Shown: positions 19,138 through 28,093 of the stretch, piece by piece
Layout: every line of letters begins with the position of its first letter
How positions within the stretch are numbered: position 1 is the first letter of the stretch
DNA from: DASSBR01 sp035688265
Lineage (GTDB): Bacteria; Pseudomonadota; Gammaproteobacteria; Natronospirales; DASSBR01
Direction of reading: 5' to 3'
Assembly (NCBI GenBank): GCA_035688265.1
Contig: DASSNE010000052.1
Location: forward strand, 1 to 64,000
DNA: 64,000 bases
The notes under the pieces: model-generated
Told to the model about the DNA's origin: nothing
The model's input: only the letters and a program-made list of their open reading frames with translations
Database searches by the model: none
Made by a program: the position numbers and the translations under genes

Positions 19138-19303
19138 ACGGGGAAAGTAGCCAAAGCCACTGCTCCTGTCGCTTGGTCCGCAGCACATCCTGTGCTGCGG
19201 ACTGCCCGAAGATCGGGCTGAAAAAGGGGGCCGGAACATAACTCCGGCATCCCTGCCGTCGGACAATGTTCCTTGTTTCCCCCTTTTTCAGCCCGATCTT
19301 CGG
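19138..19303. repeat. Dispersed repeat with a 25-bp perfect inverted repeat (long hairpin)
   Basis: Bases 19206-19230 and 19279-19303 are perfect 25-base inverted repeats (arms beginning CCGAAGATCGGGCTG), with a 48-base spacer. The spacer itself contains a second nested pair, GGAACAT (19233-19239) and ATGTTCC (19266-19272). Bases 19138-19277 also match 1-141 in reverse orientation. The element fills most of the 289-base gap between the convergent aldehyde dehydrogenase and asparaginase-like genes. A transcript from either side would fold into a long hairpin, so it may act as a bidirectional terminator. Confidence 0.85.
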
Positions 19304-19356
19304 CTGCGCTCGATGTCGCGGGAGAAGAAGCCGGCCGTCGTGGCCGGCATAAGAAT

Positions 19357-19839
19357 TTATATCGACTCGAAGCGTCCCGCTTCCCGGTTTTTTTGTACCC
19401 TGCCCGCCTCGAACACCTGGCCGTTCATAAAAATATAAACTCCTGCCGGCAGGCTTTGAGCTGCCGCTACCGCGCCGCCGATATTGAATATGGCGTCGCT
19501 GGCGCGGAATTTGGCCGGCGCGAGTGCGCCTGTCAGCACGATGGTCTTGCCAGTGATGTCGCGCAGCCTTTCAGCCGTGTCTGTCATGGTATCGGTGCCG
19601 TGCGTGATCAGTACGTGCTCGGCGTCTGCCGCGGCGACCGCGTCGTGGATCATGGTTCGATCTTCATCCGTCAGCTCCAGGCTATCCTTGCGGCACAGCG
19701 CGTGTATCTCGAAATCGAACGTCACCGCCGCTTCGTGCAGGATCGCGCCGACCTGCGATTCGCCGACCTTGTAGTCGCTCTTGGCGTCGAAGTAGGTTTT
19801 GTCGATCGTGCCGCCGGTGGTGAAGATATCCAGTTTCAT
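19357..19839 (-). CDS. Short asparaginase-like protein (N-terminal domain only)
   Basis: The 160-residue protein covers only the N-terminal catalytic domain of L-asparaginase. The first catalytic threonine is in TTGGTIDK and the second threonine with its aspartate in THGTDTMTDTAERL. The usual C-terminal domain that completes the active site of type I/II enzymes is absent, and no continuation is found in other frames downstream. Short, single-domain relatives occur in proteobacteria, so this is probably a distinct family, not a truncation. The ATG overlaps the patatin stop by one base (TGATG), implying translational coupling. The substrate is unknown. Confidence 0.85.
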   Translation of the reverse strand: MKLDIFTTGGTIDKTYFDAKSDYKVGESQVGAILHEAAVTFDFEIHALCRKDSLELTDEDRTMIHDAVAAADAEHVLITHGTDTMTDTAERLRDITGKTIVLTGALAPAKFRASDAIFNIGGAVAAAQSLPAGVYIFMNGQVFEAGRVQKNREAGRFESI

Positions 19840-22043
19840 CAAAAAGGTCGCCCTAGGTAGAGATAAAAAGCTGCCTGGTTGTGCTGCGACAGGCCGGCGC
19901 CGAGGTAAAGCGCGCCGATCGCGGTGTCGGCGCCCAGGAACAGCGATGCGCCGTAGCGCAATCCGCTGAAATAGCTGTGTCCCTGGTCCTGCCAGACGTT
20001 GCCGGCTTCGAGGCTGCCGCCGATGTAAATGCCGCCGCCGAGCACGCCCGGCAGATGGCTGACGCGATTGTAATAGATCACCCGCGCGGCGAAAGCCTGG
20101 TTGCCGCGCAACTCGTCCTGGCGGAGACCGGACAGCGACAGAAAGCCACCCAGCGTGAACTGGTTGTAGAACGGAATCTGCGTGCCGAACGATGTGGCCA
20201 TCGTCGTGTTGATCAGGAAGTTGTTGGCGCCGAAATGGAACGCCTTGCCTGCGGTCAGGATGACCTTGTCGTAGCTCAGGTCGCCGCCCAGCCCGGGCCG
20301 GGGCGTAAAGCCGTGCAGATTGAGATAGAAGCCTGCTGACGGGAAATTGTAATTGTCGAGCGTGTCCAGCCCCAGGTTGAATTCATAGCCGACGAAATCC
20401 CGGTGCGCTTCCGGCAAACCATCGCCGCCGACGTGCGGCGTAACGTCAATTTTGCCTGCCGTCACCCCGATGCGCACCTGGCCGACATCGCCGAGTTCGC
20501 GCCCACCATCGACGCTCAACCGGAACATGCGCGTGCTGAATTCGGCGTTGCGGGTCGAACCCCTGAACGTGTAGAAGGTGTGGTTCTGGTATTCTGCCGA
20601 CGGCTCGACGAAATACGGGCTGCCGTAGGCGAGCGGCTGGTACAGGCCGGTGAACGCGCGGCGCGTGCGCCCAACCTGCAACTCGCTGTCCCACTCGCCG
20701 CCCAGCCGGTTTATCCCAGGCTTGCGGAAACCGAAGCGCAGGTTGTAGAAACTGTCGCCCTCGAAGTCGTCGATGATGTTCATGCCGAACTCGAAGTAAT
20801 CGGGCTTCCAGCCCTTCTCCTTGACACGGAACACGATGCCCACGCGACCGCCGTGGCGCACGATCCGCGAATCTACGCGCTCGAATTCGCCAAGTTCGTA
20901 GAGTCGGCGCACGTCGCGCTTCAGCACGCCCAGGCGGAATGGCTTGCCGACGCGCGTGCGAATCTGGCTGTGGATTAATGCCGTCGGTACGATCTTGTTG
21001 CCCTCGATGCGGATAAAGTCGATCTTCCCCGGCAGCGGCACCATGTGGCGCTGGTGCTTGAGATAAGCCTGCCAGGCGCTTTTCGACACCGAGAGCGGCT
21101 TCAGCGCCTTGGATACGCGTTCCGCTGCCACGCGGCCGGCATTGATTGCCTGCGTCATGCGGTCGAAGTCGACCGCGCCGATGTCGTCCAGGTTCGGCTG
21201 AATGATGACGTCGCGCGGCCCCAGCTTCGCGATCGACGCCGTGACATTCTCGCGCGTCAGCAGGTTGACGACCTGCACCGTCAGCCCGAGCACGTTGTTG
21301 AGAGTATCGGCGCTGGCAAGCGGCGTGGAGACATCCACGGCGATGATGATGTCGGCACCCATCTTCTTCGCGACCCCAACCGGCAGATTGCGTACCAGCC
21401 CGCCATCGACGAGCAGATGCCCCTGCAGCAGCACCGGCGAATAAAAGCCGGGGACGGCCATGCTGGCGCGCATCACCTCGGCGAGGTCGCCATGGTCGAG
21501 CACGACCATCCGGCCGGTTTCGATGTCGGTCGCGACGGCGCGAAACGGTATCGGCAGCTTGTCGAAATCGTGTGCCGGGCGCGTCCACAGCGTCAGCGAG
21601 TTCAGCAGTTCGCGCGCGCTGTGGCCGCGCACGAGGCCGCGGGGAAAATAGAAGTGGCCGTTTTCATAACCGAACTCAAGGCTGAACAGGTAGTTCGCCT
21701 GGCGCTCCTTGGTCCGGTAGGCCAGCAGCTCGCGTGGCCGGTTATCGGCCATCGCCGCCTGCACCTGGCGGTCGCTCAGCACGTGGTCGAGAAACTTCGG
21801 CGGCATGCCCGACGCGTAGAGCCCGCCGATAATCGCACCCATGCTGGTGCCAACGATGCAGTCGACCGGAATATGCAGTTGTTCGAGGACTTCCAGCACG
21901 CCGACGTGCGCCGCTCCGCGCGCGCCGCCGCCACTCAGTACCAGGCAGACTTTGGGCCGCTTGCCGGCGGTCGCGGCCGCCGCACCGCCGGCGGCAAACC
22001 ACAAGCTGGCAAAGAGGCAAATGCACATAGCCGTGCGGCGCAA
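19839..22043 (-). CDS. PlpD-like patatin phospholipase with POTRA and Omp85 barrel
   Basis: The 734-residue protein begins with a signal peptide, followed by a patatin lipase domain. This has the oxyanion loop SGGGARG (about 38-43), nucleophile elbow GTSMG with Ser67, and catalytic Asp in LLVDGGLVRNLP. A POTRA-like segment (about 345-420) follows. The C-terminal half is a 16-strand-type Omp85/surface-antigen barrel ending AFYLYLGRPF. This is the type Vd (PlpD) architecture, in which the lipase is exported through its own barrel. The start is the TTG at 22043, with AGGGA at proper spacing; the next in-frame ATG is 15 bases further in. Confidence 0.92.
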   Translation of the reverse strand: MRRTAMCICLFASLWFAAGGAAAATAGKRPKVCLVLSGGGARGAAHVGVLEVLEQLHIPVDCIVGTSMGAIIGGLYASGMPPKFLDHVLSDRQVQAAMADNRPRELLAYRTKERQANYLFSLEFGYENGHFYFPRGLVRGHSARELLNSLTLWTRPAHDFDKLPIPFRAVATDIETGRMVVLDHGDLAEVMRASMAVPGFYSPVLLQGHLLVDGGLVRNLPVGVAKKMGADIIIAVDVSTPLASADTLNNVLGLTVQVVNLLTRENVTASIAKLGPRDVIIQPNLDDIGAVDFDRMTQAINAGRVAAERVSKALKPLSVSKSAWQAYLKHQRHMVPLPGKIDFIRIEGNKIVPTALIHSQIRTRVGKPFRLGVLKRDVRRLYELGEFERVDSRIVRHGGRVGIVFRVKEKGWKPDYFEFGMNIIDDFEGDSFYNLRFGFRKPGINRLGGEWDSELQVGRTRRAFTGLYQPLAYGSPYFVEPSAEYQNHTFYTFRGSTRNAEFSTRMFRLSVDGGRELGDVGQVRIGVTAGKIDVTPHVGGDGLPEAHRDFVGYEFNLGLDTLDNYNFPSAGFYLNLHGFTPRPGLGGDLSYDKVILTAGKAFHFGANNFLINTTMATSFGTQIPFYNQFTLGGFLSLSGLRQDELRGNQAFAARVIYYNRVSHLPGVLGGGIYIGGSLEAGNVWQDQGHSYFSGLRYGASLFLGADTAIGALYLGAGLSQHNQAAFYLYLGRPF

Positions 22044-22160
22044 AACGGTCCCTTTCTTTGTTGGATCAGCGAAGGATTATCTTAGCGAATCCGCCGCTGC
22101 CGCGGGTGACTGATTGCACATTCCGGAGGTTTCTGCTTACATGCTGGAAGGTACTTCCGG

Positions 22161-23495
22161 ATGTTGCCCATGCAGCCCCGGCGTTGGCTCGGCTTGGTAT
22201 TGCTTGCTTCCCTGGTGGTTGCCGCTGCGTTCGCGGCAAGTCCGCCGGCGGGCGGCGAAGCCGCGGTGATCACGATCGACGGGCCGATCGGCCCCGCCAC
22301 CAGCGATTACGTCGACAGCGCACTCAAGCAGGCGGCGGCTCAACACGCGCGCGTCGTCATTCTCACGCTCGACACACCCGGCGGTCTCGCCACCGCGATG
22401 CGCGACATCATCCAGCACATTCTCGCCTCGCCGGTGCCGGTCGTCGGCTATGTCGCACCCGAAGGCGCGCGTGCCGCGAGCGCCGGCACGTACATTCTTT
22501 ACGCGACCCACATCGCCGCAATGGCACCGACCACCAATCTCGGCGCGGCGACGCCGGTGCCGCTGATGGGCAGCGAAAAGGCGCCGTCGAAAAATCTCAC
22601 TGCCGAGCAACGCAAGGTGCTCAACGATTCGATCGCCTACATTCGCGCGCTGGCGCAAAAGCACGGCCGCAACGCCGACTGGGCGGAAAAGGCCGTGCGA
22701 GAGGCCGCCAGCCTGCCCGCCGAAGCCGCGCTCAAAAAGCACGTCATCGATCTGATCGCGCCTTCGATCGGTGCCCTGCTCGACCGCATCGACGGGCGCC
22801 GCGTGACGATCGACGGGCAGGCAATCGTATTGCACACGCGCGATCTGGCGGTTCGCCGGATCGAGCCGAACTGGCGCACCAAGTTTCTCAGCGTGATCAC
22901 CAACCCGACGCTCGCCTATCTGCTGTTTCTCGGCGGCATTCTCGGCATCATCATCGAGGCAACGCACCCGGGGCTGGTTTTTCCGGGCGTGGTCGGCGCC
23001 ATCTGCCTGCTGATCGGGCTGTTCGCGTTCCAGATATTGCCGGTGAACTACGCGGGACTGGCGCTGATCGTCCTCGGCGTCGGGTTGATGGTCGCGGAGG
23101 CCTTCGTGACCAGCTTTGGCAGCCTCGGCATCGGCGGCGTCGCCGCGTTCGTGATCGGCTCGGTGTTGTTGATGAACACGCATGCGCCCGGCTTCACCAT
23201 CCGGCTGTCGGTTATCGTCGGTGTCGCTGCCGCCGTCAGCATCTGCCTGTTGTTACTGATAACATTCGCAGTACGGGCGCATCGACGCAAAGTGGTAACG
23301 GGCGCGGAGGAAATGATCGGTGCGATTGCGCTGCCGGTCAAAGCCTTCACCGGCACAGGCCAGGTACGTGTGCATGGTGAAATCTGGCGTGCAAAAGCGC
23401 CGGGAGCCGTGGCGAAGGACCAGCAGTTGAAGGTCGTTGCGATGCATGGCTTAACATTGGATGTCGAGCCTGTTGAAAGGAATGTCAAGTCGTAA
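22161..23495 (+). CDS. NfeD-family membrane serine protease (long form, ClpP/SppA-like)
   Basis: A 444-residue NfeD1b-type protein: signal sequence (about 1-26), a ClpP/SppA-like protease domain with LTLDTPGGLATAM and the nucleophile in ARAASAGTY (Ser107), a four-to-five-helix membrane region (about 255-375), and a C-terminal OB-fold (about 385-440). Archaeal relatives cleave the hydrophobic C-terminal part of the partner stomatin, and here a slipin gene follows 30 bases downstream. The pair probably works in membrane quality control. The ATG at 22161 follows GGAAGG; another ATG lies three codons further in. Confidence 0.93.
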   Translation: MLPMQPRRWLGLVLLASLVVAAAFAASPPAGGEAAVITIDGPIGPATSDYVDSALKQAAAQHARVVILTLDTPGGLATAMRDIIQHILASPVPVVGYVAPEGARAASAGTYILYATHIAAMAPTTNLGAATPVPLMGSEKAPSKNLTAEQRKVLNDSIAYIRALAQKHGRNADWAEKAVREAASLPAEAALKKHVIDLIAPSIGALLDRIDGRRVTIDGQAIVLHTRDLAVRRIEPNWRTKFLSVITNPTLAYLLFLGGILGIIIEATHPGLVFPGVVGAICLLIGLFAFQILPVNYAGLALIVLGVGLMVAEAFVTSFGSLGIGGVAAFVIGSVLLMNTHAPGFTIRLSVIVGVAAAVSICLLLLITFAVRAHRRKVVTGAEEMIGAIALPVKAFTGTGQVRVHGEIWRAKAPGAVAKDQQLKVVAMHGLTLDVEPVERNVKS

Positions 23496-23525
23496 AGCCG
23501 TCGAGAAGCCGAATGGAGGTTCGCC

Positions 23526-24284
23526 ATGTGGGTTGGAATTGCCGTCGCAGTTGCGCTGTTTCTGCTGTTGCTGTTCAGCGCGATCAACATCCTGCGCGAA
23601 TACGAGCGCGGCGTCGTGTTCTTTCTGGGCCGGTTCTACGGCGTCAAGGGGCCGGGCATCATCATCGTGATTCCGGTCGTTCAGCAACTGGTGCGGGTCG
23701 ATCTGCGCACGGTCGTGTTCGACGTGCCGCCGCAGGATGTCATTTCGCGCGACAACGTCTCGGTGAAGGTCAACGCGGTGATTTATTTCCGCGTCGTCGA
23801 TCCCGAGCGCGCCGTGATTCAAATCGCCAACTACTACGAAGCGACCAGCCAGCTCGCGCAGACCACGCTGCGTTCGGTACTCGGCCAGCATGATCTCGAC
23901 GACATGCTCGCCGAGCGCGACAAGCTCAATGTCGACATCCAGACGATCCTCGACGAACACACCGATCCTTGGGGGGTCAAGGTGACCAACGTCGAGATCA
24001 AGCAGGTCGACCTGGACGAAAACATGGTGCGCGCGATCGCCCGCCAGGCGGAGGCCGAGCGTTCGCGGCGCGCCAAGGTCATCAACGCCAAGGGCGAACT
24101 GCAGGCATCGAAGCAGCTGATGGAGGCGGCGCAGACACTGGTGCAGCAACCGCAAGCCATCCAGTTGCGCTACCTGCAGACGCTGGTTGAAATAGCGCAT
24201 GACAACAGTTCTGTTATCGTGTTCCCATTGCCGATGGATCTGATCGAGCCGTTGCTGGAAAAACTGAAGACTAAAACTTCTTAA
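23526..24284 (+). CDS. Slipin / stomatin-like SPFH protein
   Basis: The 252-residue protein has one N-terminal membrane segment (about 3-21), then an SPFH domain (YERGVVFFLGRFYGVKGPG through the conserved TTLRSVLGQHDLDDMLAERD). The C-terminal part is helical and oligomerises, with RQAEAERSRRAKVINAKGE. It is the bacterial slipin class always found beside NfeD proteases. The partner nfeD ends 30 bases upstream, and a good GGAGG precedes the ATG. It likely forms ring or cage assemblies at the inner membrane; the process served is not shown by the sequence. Confidence 0.95.
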   Translation: MWVGIAVAVALFLLLLFSAINILREYERGVVFFLGRFYGVKGPGIIIVIPVVQQLVRVDLRTVVFDVPPQDVISRDNVSVKVNAVIYFRVVDPERAVIQIANYYEATSQLAQTTLRSVLGQHDLDDMLAERDKLNVDIQTILDEHTDPWGVKVTNVEIKQVDLDENMVRAIARQAEAERSRRAKVINAKGELQASKQLMEAAQTLVQQPQAIQLRYLQTLVEIAHDNSSVIVFPLPMDLIEPLLEKLKTKTS

Positions 24285-24305
24285 AGTTCAAGGGATTAAA
24301 TAATA

Positions 24306-26177
24306 ATGTACGAGCGATTTACCCCGCTTGCCGTTGTGTTTGCGGCGGCCCTTGCGGCGCCCGTTCAAGCGGCGCCGGCCGCCCCGCCTCCAGTCAAACT
24401 GACGGTCGACCTGACCGATGCGGCCCGCGCCGTTTACCACGTCAAGATGTCGATCCCGGTGGCGCCGGGGCCGCTGACGCTGGTCTATCCGAAATGGATC
24501 CCGGGCGATCACGCCCCCACCGGCCCGCTGCCCCACATGGCCGGCCTCGTTTTCAAGGCGAACGGCAAGCAGCTCGACTGGCATCGCGATCCGGTCAAAA
24601 TGTACGCGTTTCACCTGACGGTACCGGCAGGCGTCGATACGCTCGACGTGTCGATGGACATGGTCGGCATGCACAACGTGGATCCGTACCTTGCCGACAT
24701 GGCATGGAACAGCGTACTGCTCTACCCGGCCGGCAAGCCGATCGCGGATTTGAGCTACCAGGCGAACCTCAAATTGCCCACCGGCTGGAAATTCGCCACC
24801 GCCCTCGCGCCCACCGGCCACGACGACGACGTAGTACATTTCGCCGCGGTGCCGCTGAACACGCTGGTTGATTCGCCGGTCATGGCCGGCATGTATTACC
24901 GACGCATCCGACTCGACAGTGCGCCGCGCGTCACGCTCAACCTGTTCGCCGACGCCAGGGCGCTGCTGAATACGCTCAGCGACAAGCAGATCGCGGCATA
25001 CAAGAAGCTACCCGAGCAAATGTATGCGCTGTTCGGCAGTCATCATTACGATCACTACGATTTCCTGATGGCGATCAGCGACAACGTCGGCAACGGCCTT
25101 GAGCATCATCGATCCAGCGAAGACGGCGGCGGCGCGCAATACTTTGCCAACTCGCAGAGCTTTCTCGCCGGTGCCGACCTGCTGACGCATGAATTTACGC
25201 ATTCGTGGAACGGCAAATTCCTGCGCCCGAAGGGACTCGCCACGCCCGACTACCAGCAGCCGATGCAGGACCGGCTGCTGTGGGTCTACGAGGGCCTGAC
25301 GCAATACATCGGCGACGTAATGGCGGCGCGTATCGGTTTGCGGACGCCCGACGAATTCCGCCAGCAGCTCGCGCACATCGCAGCCGTGATGGACCATCGC
25401 ACCGGACGCGCCTGGCGTAACCTCGAGGACACTGCCGTCGCGGGGCCGCTACGTTTCGTAACGCCGCGCGAGTGGGCGAACTACAAGCGCATCTCCGGCA
25501 TCGATTTCTACACCGAGGGCGTCCTGGTCTGGTTGGACGTGGATACGAAGATCCGCGAATTGAGCCACGACAAGCACTCGCTCAATGACTTCTGCAGGTT
25601 GTTTTACGGTATCGACAACGGTAGCTGGCGGACGATCCCCTATACCTTCAGCGATCTCGTCGCCGCGCTCAACAAGGTGCAGCCGTACGACTGGGCGGGC
25701 TTCCTGCACCACCTTCTCGACCGCACCGGCCAGGGCGCTCCGCTCGACGGCGTGACCCGTAGCGGCTGGAAGCTGACCTACACCGATACACCGTCCGATT
25801 ACGCCAAGGCGATCCACAACCGCGGCAAGCAGCAGACGTTGAACATGATGTTCTCGATCGGTCTCAAGCTGGACGGCGACGGCAAGATCAGTGACGTCCT
25901 GTGGAACGGTCCGGCATTCAAGGCGGGACTCGGTGCCGGCATGACCATTACCGCCGTCAACGGCATGCAGTTCACACCGGAGGTGCTGAAGCGCGCCATC
26001 GTCGTGGCCAGGCAAGACGACGACGCACCGATCAAGTTGCTGGTCAAAAACCGGAACTGGTACGTCACCTACGACGTGGATTATCACGACGGGCTGCGCT
26101 ACCCGCACCTGGAGCGGAACAAGGATCAGCCGGATTACCTTAGCGAAATCATTTCGCCGATGCCGACGCACAAATAG
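24306..26177 (+). CDS. Secreted M61-family aminopeptidase with PDZ domain
   Basis: The 623-residue protein carries a signal peptide (to about residue 22, PVQAAP), an N-terminal beta domain, and a thermolysin-like catalytic domain with the zinc motif HEFTH at 295-299 and downstream glutamate in VYEGLTQYIGD. A PDZ domain (about 520-600) is near the C terminus. This matches M61 glycyl aminopeptidases, which prefer N-terminal Gly/Ala and act in the periplasm. It starts 21 bases after the slipin stop, so it may be part of that operon. The sigma-factor gene follows closely. Confidence 0.93.
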   Translation: MYERFTPLAVVFAAALAAPVQAAPAAPPPVKLTVDLTDAARAVYHVKMSIPVAPGPLTLVYPKWIPGDHAPTGPLPHMAGLVFKANGKQLDWHRDPVKMYAFHLTVPAGVDTLDVSMDMVGMHNVDPYLADMAWNSVLLYPAGKPIADLSYQANLKLPTGWKFATALAPTGHDDDVVHFAAVPLNTLVDSPVMAGMYYRRIRLDSAPRVTLNLFADARALLNTLSDKQIAAYKKLPEQMYALFGSHHYDHYDFLMAISDNVGNGLEHHRSSEDGGGAQYFANSQSFLAGADLLTHEFTHSWNGKFLRPKGLATPDYQQPMQDRLLWVYEGLTQYIGDVMAARIGLRTPDEFRQQLAHIAAVMDHRTGRAWRNLEDTAVAGPLRFVTPREWANYKRISGIDFYTEGVLVWLDVDTKIRELSHDKHSLNDFCRLFYGIDNGSWRTIPYTFSDLVAALNKVQPYDWAGFLHHLLDRTGQGAPLDGVTRSGWKLTYTDTPSDYAKAIHNRGKQQTLNMMFSIGLKLDGDGKISDVLWNGPAFKAGLGAGMTITAVNGMQFTPEVLKRAIVVARQDDDAPIKLLVKNRNWYVTYDVDYHDGLRYPHLERNKDQPDYLSEIISPMPTHK

Positions 26178-26213
26178 TTCAAACCTTTTCCCTCGCGGTT
26201 GCGTCCAATAGTC

Positions 26214-26759
26214 ATGGAACTTGCGACAGCCGCGCCCGCCGACCAAGGCGTCATCCCCCTCGAAGCAGGGCTCGTGGCGCGCGCCTGCAAAGGCGATGCG
26301 CGCGCCTTCGAGCAGCTCTACCGCCGCCATGCGGGGCGGGTTTACGCCGTCTGCCTGCGGTTGTCGGGCAACCCGGCCCATGCCGAGGAATTCACCCAGG
26401 ATGCTTTCGTCAAGGCGTGGCAGTCGCTGGCGGCATTCCGCGGCGACAGCGGCTTCGGGACCTGGCTGCACCGCATCGCGGTCAATACGGCGCTGGCGCA
26501 TTTTCGCCGCAATGCGAAGTACACGGAGGTGCCGGCGCCCGCGGAGGACGAGGCGCCGGACGAAGAGCCGGGTGCGATGCTGGATCTGGAAGGCGCCATC
26601 GCGCAACTGCCCGACGGCGCGCGCCAGGTCTTCGTCCTGCATGATGTCGAAGGTTACAAGCACGACGAAATCGCGTCCCTGGTGGGCATCTCCGACGGCA
26701 CTTCAAAGGCACAACTGCATCGGGCGCGCCAACTGCTGCGCGCGAGGTTGACGACATGA
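26214..26759 (+). CDS. ECF-type RNA polymerase sigma factor
   Basis: From the ATG at 26214 the protein is 181 residues with the two ECF modules. Sigma region 2 covers about 24-90 (AFEQLYRRHAGRVYAVCLRL and FTQDAFVKAWQSLAAFRGDSGFGTWLHRIAVN). Region 4 covers about 122-180 (LPDGARQVFVLHDVEGYKHDEIASLVGI with the SKAQLHRAR helix). An upstream TTG at 26199 is less likely. The stop overlaps the next start (ATGA). The following coupled gene has one membrane helix and is the likely anti-sigma factor. Confidence 0.93.
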   Translation: MELATAAPADQGVIPLEAGLVARACKGDARAFEQLYRRHAGRVYAVCLRLSGNPAHAEEFTQDAFVKAWQSLAAFRGDSGFGTWLHRIAVNTALAHFRRNAKYTEVPAPAEDEAPDEEPGAMLDLEGAIAQLPDGARQVFVLHDVEGYKHDEIASLVGISDGTSKAQLHRARQLLRARLTT

Positions 26760-27169
26760 ACGACGAGAGACTGCAACAAATGGTGGATGCGCTGCCTCGG
26801 CGCATCGAGCCCGGCCGCGATCTGTGGCCGGGTATTGAAGCGCGACTCGGGCAGTCGCGGCGCGAGCGGACACCGCTGGCCGGCCTGGCAGCCGCCGCAC
26901 TGGTCGCCGCCTGCGCGCTCGGAGTCGTCTTCGGCCTGAACGGGCAGCCCCAGGGCAGCTTCACGGCCGCGACCGCGGCCCATTCAAACGCTGTGCTCGC
27001 GCAGAACATCCAAGTAGTGGATCAGGCCATTGTGCAGGTTCGCGACGCGTTGCACCGCGACCCCACGAGCCCGGCCCTGCAGGATCTGCTGCTGCAAGCG
27101 TATGCCGAGAAGAACCGGCTGACGATTCAGCAGACGAAACTTGAATTGACCAGGAGCTACACATCATGA
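26756..27169 (+). CDS. Putative membrane-bound anti-sigma factor
   Basis: The 137-residue protein starts inside the sigma-factor stop codon and ends inside the next start, so three genes are translationally chained. It has a short cytoplasmic N terminus (about 1-38), one membrane helix (about 41-60, GLAAAALVAACALGVVF), and a helical periplasmic tail ending ENKRLTIQQTKLE-like sequence. There is no zinc-binding HXXXCXXC motif. Position and topology make it the probable anti-sigma factor for the preceding gene, but it lacks a recognisable anti-sigma domain, so this is inference from context. Confidence 0.75.
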   Translation: MNDERLQQMVDALPRRIEPGRDLWPGIEARLGQSRRERTPLAGLAAAALVAACALGVVFGLNGQPQGSFTAATAAHSNAVLAQNIQVVDQAIVQVRDALHRDPTSPALQDLLLQAYAEKNRLTIQQTKLELTRSYTS

Positions 27170-28044
27170 AACGCCTTTTTATCGGTTTTGCACTACTGGC
27201 CATCGCCGCCGTACCGGCTTTCGCCGCGACGTCGGTAGACGTCACCCGCGCCGCAACGCCGAAGGCATCGGTGCATATCGACAACATCGCCGGCAAGGTG
27301 ACGATCGTCGGCTGGGACAAGAACAGCGTCCATGTGACCGGCGATCTCGGTTCTCCGGACCGGCATCTGAAGGTGACGGGCGACAAGGACAACATCGACA
27401 TTCATGTCCAGTATCCGCAACACGGCAACATCAACAAGGGTGCCGTGCTGATCGTGAATCTGCCGCGGGCCAGCGCGGTCGAGGCAAGCACCGTCAGTGC
27501 GCCGCTGGATGTCCGTGACGTGGTCGGATCGCAGCGCCTGAAAAGCGTCAGCGGCGACATCACGCTGCAATCGAAATCGCCCGAAATCAGCGCCGAAAGC
27601 GTCAGCGGCCGCGTTGAAGTAACGGGCTCCGCGCCGCATGCCCACGTCGAAGCCAGCGGCGTCAGCGGCGATGTTCGCGTGACGAATATCGACGGCGAAC
27701 TGCGCGGCAAAAGCGTCAGCGGCAACGTGAGCGCGACACACAGCCGGCTGCAGCGCGCCGAAATGGATTCAACGTCGGGCGATCTGACGTATAGCGGCGG
27801 GCTGGAAAAAGGCGGGTACTATGAATTCCACGTCACCAGCGGCGACATCACGCTGGACCTGCCGGCGAAGCCCGATGCGGAATTCGACATCAGCAGCTTC
27901 AGCGGCAATATCCGCAACGACTTCGGGCCGAAGGCGCAGCGCACCAGCCAGTACGGCCCGGGCTACGAGTTGCACTTCACCAGCGGTGACGGCAGCGCGC
28001 ACGTGCGGGCGGAAAGCCTGAGCGGAGATGTCGACCTGCGGTAA
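27166..28044 (+). CDS. DUF4097-family beta-repeat exported protein
   Basis: The 292-residue protein has a cleavable signal peptide (MKRLFIGFALLAIAAVPAFA). The mature part is a repeat of short beta strands: the tetrad SVSG, GVSG, STSG, VTSG, SFSG or SLSG followed by D, R or N recurs at least eight times from about residue 120 to the end. This is the DUF4097/DUF4098 adhesin-like fold, which forms a right-handed beta stack. Family members are frequently paired with anti-sigma-like or stress-response genes. Here it is the third gene of the sigma/anti-sigma chain (ATGA overlap), so it may be a target or a sensor of that switch. Confidence 0.88.
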   Translation: MKRLFIGFALLAIAAVPAFAATSVDVTRAATPKASVHIDNIAGKVTIVGWDKNSVHVTGDLGSPDRHLKVTGDKDNIDIHVQYPQHGNINKGAVLIVNLPRASAVEASTVSAPLDVRDVVGSQRLKSVSGDITLQSKSPEISAESVSGRVEVTGSAPHAHVEASGVSGDVRVTNIDGELRGKSVSGNVSATHSRLQRAEMDSTSGDLTYSGGLEKGGYYEFHVTSGDITLDLPAKPDAEFDISSFSGNIRNDFGPKAQRTSQYGPGYELHFTSGDGSAHVRAESLSGDVDLR

Positions 28045-28054
28045 TTTGAATCGC

Positions 28055-28093
28055 AAAGGGGAGTGCAGGACCTTCGTTCTTGTCCTCCCCTTT
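28055..28093. terminator. Bidirectional hairpin between DUF4097 gene and mazG
   Basis: AAAGGGGAG (28055-28063) pairs with CTCCCCTTT (28085-28093), and an inner AGGAC/GTCCT pair gives an alternative stem. T and A runs flank the stem in both directions. It lies in the 48-base gap between convergent genes and touches the mazG stop, as expected of a shared terminator. Confidence 0.65.

Noticed and set aside
19357..19839. Asparaginase gene cut off by the hairpin repeat
   Set aside because: The stop lies 53 bases before the repeat, and no C-terminal-domain remnant is seen in 19304-19356, so a natural single-domain form is more likely.
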